A stretch of 64,000 nt of DNA from NCBI RefSeq assembly GCF_910592395.1, contig NC_088324.1, positions 14,906,953-14,970,952 of the forward strand, read 5' to 3'. The stretch is from Lineus longissimus (Eukaryota; Nemertea; Pilidiophora; Heteronemertea; Lineidae). Every line of letters starts with the position of its first letter. The first letter of the stretch is position 1. Under the pieces are notes generated by a model. That model saw only the letters and a program-made list of their open reading frames with translations, made no database searches and was not told where the DNA came from. Positions 24,916 through 36,800 of the stretch are shown here, piece after piece. Both the position numbers and the translations under genes were made by a program.

Positions 24916-27043
24916 TCATTTATCGATCAGAGTTCCCTTGGGTCGCATTTTCTTTGCGTCTTCCTCAGCCTGTAAGAAAAAGAGATGATAGGATAAACAA
25001 ACAGTTAGAATGTGATTACAGGTCTCAGGGATGACTAGGACTTTCTTTGTGCACAAATGAGACTGAATCAAACTCCAGTGAAAGTATTCATTTTCCACGA
25101 CCAAGGATATTCCTGGTGGATGTATGCCAGTAATTACGGAACGGTGACAATTCATTCTCTTACCTGTTCTAGCAGTTTTCTTTTACTCAATCCTTTCCTA
25201 ACAAGCTGTTTCTCAATCACCCGGGCATTGGCTGCATATGAATCCGCAATTTCTTTCTGGAATGGAAATCAAAACTTGTGGAATGCAGAGGAACAAAACT
25301 ACAGTGGGCCTTTCTCAAACCAACATGTTTCAAGGCAAAGGATGAAGTCTGATCTATCAGCCAACCATGGGGGTGACGGAGTCAAAAGAGTACCTATTGA
25401 ATACCAAACAGCTACCTGTCAATCATCCTCAGATAAATTTTTACCAAAGCCCTGCCTAGCTGAAGTTTCTTTTCCATGGAATATGCTGCTTTTGAACTGA
25501 AAGAAACCTGGGCTAAAAGTGTCCGGCTAGGTACAATAATGTCCGGGATGCAGCCATGTTGTCTCAACACTGTGCAGATCACTCAAGCTAAATCAAAGAG
25601 GGTAAGGTGAAGTCAATCCCATCATGGCTGTAATTTTTGATTACCATAAAGAAACTTACCGCTTCCATTTCCTCCTCCTCTTCATCTACAGTTGACACTG
25701 TCACAGAACTGAATTTACCCATGTTTTTGGTGTGTTTGGTGAGTGTGACCTAGAAATTGAAAGAATAAGCAATGAACAGAATAGTCATGACCTCTAATTG
25801 AAGACAAGGATTTACATCAACCCGGAACCATCGCAGTGCCAAGTAATCCAAAAGCTCACCAGCACCATACTGGTAATTTCAGCACCGAACCTTGTTTTGG
25901 GATGAAATATTAAGTGGTTTTCTCAAATGTTCTTAAAAGAAGAATAGAAGAACACAACCTTGCCACTTACCTTCTTGGGTTGTGCAGCCTGTGCATAGAC
26001 ATTTGATTTTCCAGCAGAGCCTTCCTTTTTGAGCGCACCGTCAACAATAAACGTGACAGTCGTTTTGGATTTAGTACCACCATCTTTATGCTGATAGAAC
26101 AACCATAAACCACATCTGTAGAAGATGAAAAAGGATTGAATAATTTTTGGATTTTAACCAATCAGCTAGAGCAGAATTTTGATTCTGTCCTCACAGAGCT
26201 CTGGATCAGAAGCAGCAAACACTGACAACCTAATGAGGATATCAACAACAATCATGCAAAATTTCATTTCTGATTACACTTGTTACACACTGTCTACCTC
26301 CTTGCAAGGTGTCCAGCAATGCCAGTTCTTGGCGAATACTTACTTTTTACATTTCATTCTAAATTGTCTTTCGATTCCCTCTTTTCTGAAAAAACAAGGG
26401 AAATCAAATCATAAGCTGTTTGTAAGCTGTGAATCGGTCAAGAAATGAAATTATGATGAAACATTCACATGCCATTCAGAGCATTAAATCTACTGTGTCA
26501 TGTGTGGCCTCTTTTTCTCATGCCTAAGTGGGAAACAAATGTCTAGTTCATCCTACATGAATGTCAAGTTATCATAACATACCTTCTCAAGTGTACGACA
26601 GCAATATCATCTTTATCACATGTGATTTTATGAGCATGCTTTGCACCATCGATAACACGAGCATTGTCCCTCCGACGCACGGGTAACTTGTCAACTGGAC
26701 AATCTGAAATCATGAGAGCGAGGAGTAATAATTTCTCCCTCTTGCACCGTTTTTGCACACAAATAATATGTGCATAGACATTCGCTGAATCTCTGTAAAC
26801 CATTTTTTTACCGAGGGTATTATTTTGGAGTGAATTTACAAGAACAACTGAATTTCTAAGTTAGAATTAGAATCCGATGAGATTAAGAATGACAATGAAT
26901 TAGAATTAGAATTAGAATTTACCTAAAATACATGAAATCTGTCCACACAAGCAATAATACACATGAAGTGGCTTTTCGCCTTGATATTCTTCCTGATCTT
27001 TGGTGTCTGTGCAGACGACACTCCTTGACACAACTTTAGGCAT
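24916..27043 (-). CDS. STEEP1: STEEP1, STING1 ER exit protein 1 (former CXorf56 family)
   Basis: The mammalian family protein helps STING leave the ER by promoting COPII-type membrane curvature. Seven coding exons in transcript order are 27043-26923, 26703-26583, 26385-26344, 26115-25971, 25749-25660, 25256-25164 and 24969-24916. They join in phase to 221 residues, against 222 in human as I recall. Diagnostic pieces: N-terminal [58 protein letters not shown] (paired cysteines, likely a zinc site), [34 protein letters not shown] and C-terminal KGTLIDK. The third exon is only 42 bp ([13 protein letters not shown]) and is proved by its flanking splice sites and by restoring the family sequence. 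The ATG at 27043 matches the family start. It is head-to-head with CDK9, 367 bp between start codons. Confidence 0.97.
26865..26921. repeat. GAATTA microsatellite in STEEP1 intron 1
   Basis: Several perfect and imperfect GAATTA (TTAGAA) hexamers lie immediately beside the first-intron donor of STEEP1. Confidence 0.8.
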
Positions 27044-27410
27044 GATTAGAATGTACGAATTCCAAGGAAATCGACTTTTATAGCCACTTTTCTGACGAAA
27101 ACTGTACGATTCTGTAAACCCCTGTGAACTACGTCACAAAATTTGTGTATCGTAAAATTTGTTTACAAAAATCAAGATTCCTCGTTTAACTTGTATCATT
27201 ATATTAGTTTTATCTATTGTCATAAAAGTAAATATAATACTCTTTCTGTAAATACATGAATATGATTTATTTGATTATAAAATTGTGATTTTATCGTAAG
27301 TTGGCGTTGCCCGAAGTACACACAGAAGTCGTGATTGTGAAATTTCACGATTTTCTTGATTGTGAAATTTCACGATTTTCTTTCTCTCTTTCTCGGTTTT
27401 CATCTAAATC
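27044..27410. promoter_or_regulatory. Shared bidirectional promoter of STEEP1 and CDK9
   Basis: Only 367 bp separate the two divergent start codons, so the 5' UTRs and promoter of both genes must fit here. On the CDK9 side a 25-bp segment is exactly duplicated (27333-27357 and 27358-27382). Each copy contains the palindrome GTGAAATTTCAC, placing two identical dyad sites 25 bp apart and 28-74 bp before the CDK9 ATG. No TATA box stands out. Confidence 0.75.
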
Positions 27411-29119
27411 ATGAGCAAGATAGAGGAATGCGATTTCCCATATTGTCGAGATGTTGGTATTTACGAGAAGCTCACAAAGATCGGCCAGGGAACATTTGGG
27501 TAAGGACACATGAAAACGAAATGCAAAATCATAGCCCTAAAAAGCCAAAAATTGAAAATTTGAAAACCTTGAAAAAAGACCCTGAAAAAAGTAGTCTTCA
27601 TGAATTCTTGGGGAACGAGTTTAGAATCCCCGATCACACCCCAAAAAAAGGTCATCGGTTGACTAACCAAGCACCACTGTTCAATGGATTTATAGTTGAA
27701 TGCGATCAAACTACGTCATTTCCGATCGGGGATTCTAAAGTTTAGCCAATTCGTGGTATTACTGATCACTTCAGAACTACAGGAACATCAACATGAAAAG
27801 ATGTCTCACTCCTCATTTTCAGTGAAGTGTTCAAAGCAAGATGCAAGAGCACCAAGCGACTGGTTGCTCTCAAGAAGGTGTTGATGGAAAATGAGAAAGA
27901 AGGGGTAAGTGAAGTCTAGGTCCCCCAGGATAAAAAAGCTGATCTTATTCATCTCGTAGCTCTCATTGCTGTTGAGCTTTTGAGGTAACTTGCACTCGTA
28001 GTACTAGTAGTCACCTTCATGAAATATATTTGACCAACTGTCACCAGTAGCGAAGACCATGGCCGAAAGCTGTCGGCAGAATGTATTAAGAGATACCTGT
28101 GATGTGCCAACATCCTGTGGTTACATTTTTGTGCTTGGATGCCGTTCTAATTCCACCACATGCTTTCTTTTCAGTTCCCAATCACAGCCCTGAGAGAAAT
28201 CAAAATCCTACAACTGTTACGACATGACAATGTGGTCGATCTTCTCGAGATCTGCCGTACAAAGGCGACACCCTACAATCGTTACAAGAGTACGTTTTAC
28301 CTGGTGTTTGAATTCTGCGAGCATGATCTTGCTGGCCTTCTAAGTAACGTGAACGTCAAATTCAACCTTGGTGAGATCAAGAAGGTCATGCAGCAACTCC
28401 TGAATGGACTCTTCTTCATCCACAGCAACAAAATACTCCATCGTGATATGAAAGCTGCAAATATTTTACTCACGAAACATGGCGTCTTAAAATTGGCAGA
28501 TTTTGGATTAGCAAGGGCGTTTTCTCTGAATAAGGGACAGCCAAATAGGTATACTAATCGTGTTGTGACTCTGTGGTACCGACCGCCAGAGTTGTTGCTT
28601 GGAGAGCGGAATTACGGTCCCGCCATCGATCTGTGGGGTGCTGGTTGCATCATGGCAGAGATGTGGACACGCACTCCCATCATGCAAGGCAGTACTGAAC
28701 AACACCAGCTGCAGATGATCAGTCAGCTCTGTGGGACCATCTCGCCTGAAGTCTGGCCTGATGTTGAAAAACTTGAACTATACAGCCAGTTGGAGCTGCC
28801 GAAGGGTTTGAAACGTAAAGTCAAGGAGCGTTTAAAACCATACGTACGGGACCAATATGCGTTGGACATGTTGGACAAATTGCTGACGATAGATCCAACG
28901 AAACGTATTGACAGCGATGAGGCTCTGAACCATGACTTCTTCTGGACTGATCCGATGCCGGGTGATCTGTCGAGGATGTTGTCACAGCACACGACGTCCA
29001 TGTTTGAGTATCTAGCGCCACCTAGGAGGCGAGGCGCAATTCAGCCACATCCTCCTCATGGCCCTGGGCCGTCTAAACCTGTGGCAAACCCAGACCAGCA
29101 TTTTGAGAGAGTGTTTTAA
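27411..29119 (+). CDS. CDK9: CDK9, cyclin-dependent kinase 9 (catalytic subunit of P-TEFb)
   Basis: This nuclear Ser/Thr kinase pairs with cyclin T to phosphorylate the RNA polymerase II C-terminal domain, NELF and DSIF, releasing paused polymerase. Three exons (27411-27499, 27823-27904, 28175-29119) encode 371 residues; human has 372. Visible motifs: glycine loop GQGTFGEV (25-32), catalytic lysine in VALKK (about Lys47), the signature PITALRE (59-65) at the start of exon 3, HRDMKAAN with catalytic Asp148, DFG 166-168, and the T-loop YTNRVVTLWYRPPE with the activating threonine at about 184. The C-terminal tail (RRRGAIQPHPPHGPGPSKP) is typical of CDK9. All catalytic residues are intact. The ATG is the first in frame and matches family length. 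AATAAA at about 29,558 is the likely polyadenylation signal. Confidence 0.98.
27620..27739. repeat. Inverted repeat in CDK9 intron 1
   Basis: TTTAGAATCCCCGATC at 27620-27635 is the exact reverse complement of 27724-27739, separated by 88 bp. It lies wholly inside the 323-bp first intron of CDK9 and could bring the two splice sites closer when folded. Confidence 0.85.
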
Positions 29120-29557
29120 ATTGTCATCTCGGCAGGTGATTTGTTTACCTGGCTATAGCAAAGGAATGCCAGGGATCAAGTATTCAGGGAACATGATTTC
29201 TGCTCGTGCAATGTTCGATTGTCTTGGAACATTTAGCTAGAACCGGCAGAATATGTTAAACCCAGAGGACTCTGAAAGGTATCATTTGTAGGAATTTGGC
29301 ATCTTGTGCAGTCTAAAGGCGTGTGCCGTTCCTTCATACCATTTTATTTAAATCTGCATTGTCCTTTTTATTTGTTACTGACCAGTTCTTGTTGGGGTCA
29401 ACGCTTCATAAGTTGAGTACCCATTGAGGGTAAAGATATGGGTCAGGAAGCTATTCTAATGCAAGTAACTAGTATGCATTTACAACATAATCTGATGGAG
29501 TCCTCTGACGATCCATATTAGATGATATCACAAAAGTGATTGTATATTTTTTACCAA

Positions 29558-29563
29558 TAAAAG
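29558..29563 (+). terminator. Likely CDK9 polyadenylation signal AATAAA
   Basis: AATAAA lies about 440 bp after the CDK9 stop codon and is followed by a T-rich stretch (TTTACTTTTTTGTTGTGTG), as expected of a downstream element. Confidence 0.6.
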
Positions 29564-29699
29564 CTTTTGATAAAAATTTGTTTACTTTTTTGTTGTGTGA
29601 AAATTCACAGGTACCACCTGGCGTGAGTCTTGTTCCTGTGGAAATCCTCCCAAGGAGGCTCAAGTCTATGGCGTGCCAAAACACTGCAATGGAGAATAT

Positions 29700-29925
29700 C
29701 ACACTATGGATGGCCCTGTGACCATTTGCTGCAGGACTATTCATTCAGAGAGATTAATTTGTGGGTTCGAATCCCAGTCCCTCCCCACATCGCCCTGTCC
29801 ACTGATCGAGCTAAAGTGAGCGCTGTATGAGCAGCTCACAGCAGTGCCAGTGTAGAAGCACTTTGAGACAGCACTTGGTCAGCGAAAAAACACCATATAC
29901 AAGCCGTCATTATCATTTTCTGGAG
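29700..29925 (+). mobile_element. tRNA-derived SINE-like element
   Basis: A perfect Pol III B-box GGTTCGAATCC sits at 29764-29774 after a degraded tRNA-like head. It is followed by a body with CACTTTGAGACAGC...TGGTCAGCGAAAAA and a 3' end CCATATACAAGCCGTCATTA, resembling the 'ctatataaatgcaagtcattatta' tails of invertebrate tRNA-SINEs. It lies between the converging 3' ends of CDK9 and ATP13A1. The head lacks a paired cloverleaf, so it is not a functional tRNA gene. Confidence 0.6.
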
Positions 29926-30836
29926 TGTTTCCATCCTTGGCGATTCAGTGAAAGAGTAACAAGATCAAGATATGGAAATAGATAATTTATTCTGATGAGG
30001 AAAAGTTCAGAGGTTTTAGAGATAAAGTACATAACATTGAACCCTCAGCACCCCAACATGCCCCTGCCACACCAGGGACGGCTACCTTCACACCCCTATC
30101 TCCAAATATCAACAACTTGCTACCTATGTGCACACGTAGCACAAGAAATGCCTTCTATTTGCTTGGATACCACTAAATCGATAAAACCAAGGGCCACGGG
30201 TCCTGGACAACCGCATTGGATATTCATCCACCAGATGGCTTAGGTGTAGACATCACAGGTTTAAATACAAACTTGACATGGTCTACATATACTGACAATT
30301 TCAAAACTACAGCAGTGAAAGGACAACAAACAAGTTAAGTCATAGATTTTGGGTAAGTACTTTCATGGAGCACGATTAATGATTTCAGCACAACATATGA
30401 ACAATTATTTCATCCTAAGAGTCACTGAGTACCAACAGGAGGAAAAGTTAATTGAAATGTCTTTGGATATACATGCTATATTGCTCTAAAGTTGGGGTTA
30501 ATGGGAAGTAAAGAAACGTTTTGGCAGTGAAAAAGCATAATTTGGAACATAATTTTCAAAGCATGCCTCAACAATTCAATATTGCCTCATCTGACTGCAT
30601 CACCAACTGGTACAGATCATAACATCACCCATCAAATGTAGCTGGGTTTCACCTGCCATGACATCATTACTCTGATCGGTGATGACAGGATTCATGTACA
30701 TGTCAGGCAATGCCCTCAAAGAGAGAGTGATGTAGTCCATTACATGGTGAACACTTTCATTTATCTATCTATCTCTTCAATTTAACATCTAAAACAATTA
30801 ACAACAAGTTAATAAATTAGTATTCCTCTAACTAAT
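29926..30836. other. Tail-to-tail intergenic region of CDK9 and ATP13A1
   Basis: No gene. TTTATT near 29,987 (AATAAA on the minus strand) may be the ATP13A1 polyadenylation signal, implying an 800-bp 3' UTR. Confidence 0.4.
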
Positions 30837-33800
30837 CTAGTACTGCCTTAGACCAATGTTGCCGAATAAGAATTGTGCTGTTCGATCCAAGATGAATGAG
30901 ACTAACAGATCGGCCGCCAAAACTTTTAGAATGATGAATCGAAACTGAAAAGAAAGGAGAAAAGGATCAATCAACTGATGAACACCGTCGTGACAAGTGA
31001 AATATGAACCATGACACATGAATCCTATAGAAACATGGCTGACTTTAATATTTGAATAAGAGATTTTAAGGCATTCATCAGCTAATCAACAAAATCTCTC
31101 AGTTTCGAACTGTTTTCCTAATTCTTTCTTGTTAAAGTCCAGTGAAAAATGCTCCAGTTCTTACCTCCTGTGGAATGTCCACGATCTCAAACTGCTCAGA
31201 AATCTCAGGAATGATTCCCGTTGCCAGGGCAACGATGGCACCACCAGAAAACATAAGGCTATACAGGAGGGGTTTGTTTTCTTTTAGACTTTCCATGAAT
31301 GGGTGTCCCTGAAATAAACAATAGCGTGGGTCAATTAGAAAGGAGCTGGTTATCGGAGTCTCACGGACTTCATGGAAGAACTACGCCATCGCCATCTTCA
31401 GGGCAAGGGAGGAACTGAAAAGACCGAACGGTATTTTCAGTTCTACACGTGCCCTGAAGATGGCGATGGCGTAGTTCAGAACTTTAAATGACTTCATGAA
31501 AGAACTACGCCATCGCCATCTTCAGGGCAAAGTAGGAACTGAGAGTACCGTGAAAATACCGTTGTCTTTTCAGTTCCTCCCTTGCCCTCAAGATGGCGAT
31601 GGCGTAGTTCTTTCATGAAGTCCATGAGACTCCGATAACAAATGAGGTGTAGACAAGGCAAGTACAGGCTGAACCATGACCATTAACCATAAAGGTCAAC
31701 TCCAAAACATCTTGTTTATCATGAATACAGGGTCAAGACTCTTACCTTATAATTAATAGCAAATGTGGACACCTGCATCGCCATGGAAATGAGATAAACG
31801 GTGGAATTGAGTAACGTCGGCGCGAATTTTGCTTCCAAGTCTACGAATCTTTCTTTTCTGAAAATGAGAACAAATGCCTCGGTAAGACAAAACTCAGAGG
31901 GTGAGAATGTAAACAAGTATTTTATCAATTCCCGGAGGACCTTTCCTTTCATTGGTGTGAAGCTGAAGTATTTGAACCTCATCATCAGTTTATCCCAAGG
32001 AGGATACCGCGGTGACGTCACATCACGTGATCCCGACCCATATTAGTGATCGCTATGGCCAATCAGATTCAGTCTACTGACAGCACCAGCACTGAACACA
32101 TCTCCACGTCTCGCTGTCTGGTGCGCTCCTGTACACAAAAACACCAATAGACATGAAATATTGCAATACCTAGTATGGATTCTTCCTGTGTAAAATAAAA
32201 TTTACAGAGCAGATTAACTTCCACGAATAAAAAAGACGTTTGGCGTGGCCAAAGTGCGGAAATAATGTCTCCGCTAAAATACACTACGAAATACACTAGG
32301 CAATGCACTACGCAATATACAGTAGAGATGCAGTTGAGTTTGTTATTGTTTTGACTTAGAAGCCCGCCCATATCATAATATATTCATGTATTCATGAAGT
32401 ATGAACTCATTTCTGTCCCATACAACTCTAAGAACAGTCAATTTCTCCTTAAATCATCACCGAAACCGCGATATCCGCAGGAAGATTTCGTTCTAGTGTC
32501 CGAAAATGCATGATCTTACAGGGGCACTAACTCGACAAATAGAGGGGATCTATGGGGATCTATGCGAGTTTTAGGTATTACAGGTCTCGAACTTGTAAAA
32601 TCTGTAAACATCCCTCCAAATCCCATTATGATAATGAAGAGATTGCCCCATATCTCGGAGACTGTTTTGAAACCATCGCTAATTTTGGAAGATCGGTGCC
32701 GGCTATTTGGTTTAAAAAACCCTATTTTTCCCCATCAAAACAGCACTTTTCATTATTCAAATGATAGCTTATTGTCTGAAGACTTATTTCATAGCAGAAA
32801 AGTACTAATAACTCTGACTTGATGCGAAAAATCTAACTTTTTTGATGACTTGATTTTCCCTTGGCCGTGGATCGAGTTTGTTTACAATATGCAGCGCCAT
32901 CTTGGAAAAGCCGTGACGTCACCGCGGTATCCTCCTTGAGTTTATCCCAAGAACTCTAGATGGCTCCACTTTAGCTTGAACACCTTATATTGTGAGCTAT
33001 AAAAGTTGCAAATAACACATTCAGACTAAATTAATCTCTGGCCTACCTTGGAGGACTTCTTGCCAATGCTTCCCTCATCAAAAACACTAAACTACAGAAA
33101 TGGACAGCGAACTGTAGCAATACTGTGAGGATGGTGTACACGTTGAATATATTGGGCAACGGGCGATTTTTGGATAAGACCTTCAGGGGCTGAAACAGAA
33201 TGGAAAAGGTTTAGAGTTGTATGCTGGTGATAGGAAGGGAGATGTTCCTGCTAATAATGTCAATACTGGACACTCTCCTTGCTATTCAATATGTTTTACA
33301 GGCTAAGGGGAGGAGGACATAGAAAATGAGATGCAAACGGCAATAGAAGATTGAAGTAGTGCTCCATCCATCAAACGTGAAACAGCCTTATCTATTTCCA
33401 CGCAGAGACTTACTTTAGATCTTGAAATGAATAAGAAGCACCCAGCTAATAACAGTCCTTGTATTGTTGCCTGAGAATCGCTAAACTTGACTCCGTCTAA
33501 ATAGAGGACACTCTGACTGTAGGCGAGGATGAGAGCATTCAGAGCAAGGATCTTGAACATCTGAAGGGTGGTGACCAGGGTACAGCGGCCTTGTTTGATG
33601 ATGTGACAGACTGGAAGAAGACAAAGTGGCAGAATTAGTCAACAACTCACAGTTCCATCAAACTACACACAGACTAACACAGACTTACAGCTCTTTCCAA
33701 CCCTCCTGATGCTACATTTGTAAACATTCAGAAACATCGTAATTTCAAGAAGTAAGCCCAGAGGCACATTCAAACTGCAGTAGACTGCACCAATGGGACA

Positions 33801-36800
33801 GTGCTTAGGCTAATAGCTAAGATAGGTCCTAGCTCATTAAGAAAATCCTTGTTTGTTGGAAACAGCGACAAAACTAATTAACTTACTACACATGGTTGTT
33901 GATAACTTTGAGGTGAATGGAGAGGCAATGCTGGCGTCTCCGAGCCGAACTACCTGAGCCTTCTCCTCCTCTTCTAACTCCTTCCACATGTCTTTGAGCT
34001 TCTTCTGGGACTGAGAGGGGGCCAGGTTGTCACCACGGGCCACCTGGAAATAGGCAAAATACGAGCAAAACGTGAGTCAGGTGTTACACCGAGACTTGCC
34101 AGTATTCTGAAGTCATAGGTTCTTTGTAGATCTGTATCTGCTGAGCTTTTTCAACCAGAGAAGGAATACTGTAGCCACTCAGTCCTAAAACAAGTAAAGG
34201 AGAAAACAATAACAAACTTACAGCTCTTGCTTTTGCAGCTCGACCCTTAGGCTGACCTTTCCCTGATGGCATCTTGACCTCTGGTGTTGAATTGGCATGA
34301 TTCTCGACTGGTTCGACCTTCTTCTTACGTTTCTCGGGCAGAAATTCTGGACCATTGGCGAGAAGGGCAACACCAATATGGGCGTGTTTCAGAGCACCAA
34401 CATCATTTGTCCCATCTCCGCACATCAGTGTGATGAAACCCTTGTCTTTGAGAGAAGTGATCACAAACTCCTGAAATCATAAAGCAATATGACTACATAG
34501 GACAATTTGATTTCCCTCAGATACTTGAAGTCATGAAGGTCGGCAGAAAGAGAGGACCAAGCACAATCGCCACATGGTTTTATGAGTTCCAATGTTCTTT
34601 ATCTTCATCGTAAGAGGTGAAATCAATCATATCCTCATCATTATCTTCCTACATACCTTTTGTTTTGGAGCTACCCTGGCAAAGACTTGTACATGATGTA
34701 GAATGCTGTTGAAGAACTTGGGGTTGGTGTTGTACAGATGGCTGAGCGCCTGCAAGAAAATGACCAAATAGACATGATGCTGATAAGCCAAGGTTCTAAT
34801 ATTCTTGTCCCTTTGACCCTTCTTGTTGCTAATAGTGCATATCACACCACTTTGACTTCAGCTGACAAGTCTTGCATGTGTGAAATCATAATTTCTGAAT
34901 TATAGTATAAAATAACAACTTTAAATTTCAGAGGTACTTACATCACCAGTCAGACACAGATCATAAGTCGATAGAAGCTCTTTCGCACCAAAAGAGGGCA
35001 CCATGGGTTCGATGACGGAATCGTCGATCGATTGCCAATGCCATTCTGGATCTGTATAATGAGAAAGGGCACAGAAAATGGTCAGACATTTTTTTGTTCA
35101 GAATGACCTGGAAAGACCCGTTCACAATATTACTATACTACCAGTATATCTGAAATTGGACATTTCTGTTGAATGCTATGGAATAATCATTTTAACCTAC
35201 TTCAGAATCCTCATTCAGCAGAGTTGACCTATCTGACCCGAGATAACCTACATGACCTGAGATGACCTCTAGCAACTGTTCACATTGTGTTATGGCAGCC
35301 AATGAAAGCGGGTTCAGGGTTCACAGTATCGATCAATACCCCTGATGTGTCGAGGTTTACCAAGTTCAAGTCTGCATGACCGAACAAGGGCACCGACGAC
35401 TTGTGTTTGCCACCCGTGACCAAGCCCTGACCCTGCTGGCTAACTGAGAACTCCTGAGGACACCCAAATGGAATCTGATCTCTCACCTATTACAATAGAG
35501 GTTGACTCTGTTTCTAAACCCCACTGTCACAGGTTCAGGATATCAGTGGTTGTATTAGATTATGATAAGCCTCATTTTCATTGCAGCAGTCCAAAGTCTA
35601 ACCAAGCCTGATCTGGCGAATTGCAAAAATCAGCATGTGCAATCAGCATGTGCAATCATCAAAGAACATAAAGCTGTTTGCAGTATATAAGTACTGGTAA
35701 TCCCCATGACCAAGTCATTGGTAGACGAATTCAGGTAAAGACAGGTTGACCTCCAAAATAGATACATATTTAACTTGTCACGTCCTCAAACAGATCAATC
35801 TCTTTTGGGGACAAATTGAGAGTTCATTCCCAACTCTCCACCTCACCTTGCCTCCCTGACCCGACCAGGCCACCCGTGACTTCTCTCTGCCACCCACGAC
35901 CCACACCTGACCCCAGTGACAGACTTACGAGGACAGTGAACGGACATGACCTACACAGCCTTTGTCCATTTCTAGGTCATTTCAGCAGCTGCTGGCAGTG
36001 TGACCAATGGAAATTGTAAGCTGTTCTTGTTTGCAGTGAAAACATAGTGAGTATTGCTCAGTGACAAAGTGAGCGCCGTTATCCTATCTGACAATGAAGG
36101 AGACCACGGCTAACAAGAAGCCACAAGAAACATTCCCCTTTGATCCATTTGTCGTTGGAAGACAAGCAGGCTAATCAATGCATCCTCTGCTCCACCCTGA
36201 CCTCACGTTGCCCCCAGCCTGTCCCCAGCCAACCTTACACTCCCACATGAGCCATGACCTGACCAGGCCAGCCCTGACTCGCACCAGCTACCCATGACTT
36301 ATGTCTGACCTTGATACCTAGCCATGGCCTCCCGAGGACAACTCTTGCCTTCTCCTCAACACTCCAGACAAACCTTGCCATGACAACAACAATGCAAACC
36401 GGAGCGGAGCGGTTTACTTCCCTGGTTTATTTAGTCCCATTGATCTTGCCCTATGTGAACGAGATGAACTACACCGGACCTGATTGAGACCAGATTGAAC
36501 GAAACGTCATAGAGTTTCGTCTGAGGGTTTGTGACGCAGTTTATCGAGAAATGATAGGGGGGTTTTCAGACACAGTTAAGTGTTGCCCTATCTGAACCAA
36601 GCAACCTGTCTAGACCAGACTGAACCACCTTCATCATTTCACACACTCTCACTTTACGGGCTACCATGTGGTCCAGTTCAATATTGTCAGTATGAACTTG
36701 AATCATATTCCTACACCACTGATACCACTGATGAAGTTTTTGACTAGACTGGTCGCTAAAAACAACATTTCTTCTAAAACAATTTTATTGTGACAAATAT

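Noticed and set aside
25057..25500. 147-codon plus-strand open frame
   Set aside because: It is antisense to STEEP1 exon 6 and flanking introns. The minus-strand reading matches the family exactly.
29764..29774. Functional tRNA gene at the perfect B-box
   Set aside because: No acceptor or anticodon stem pairing and a SINE-like body follow it. Called a tRNA-derived SINE.
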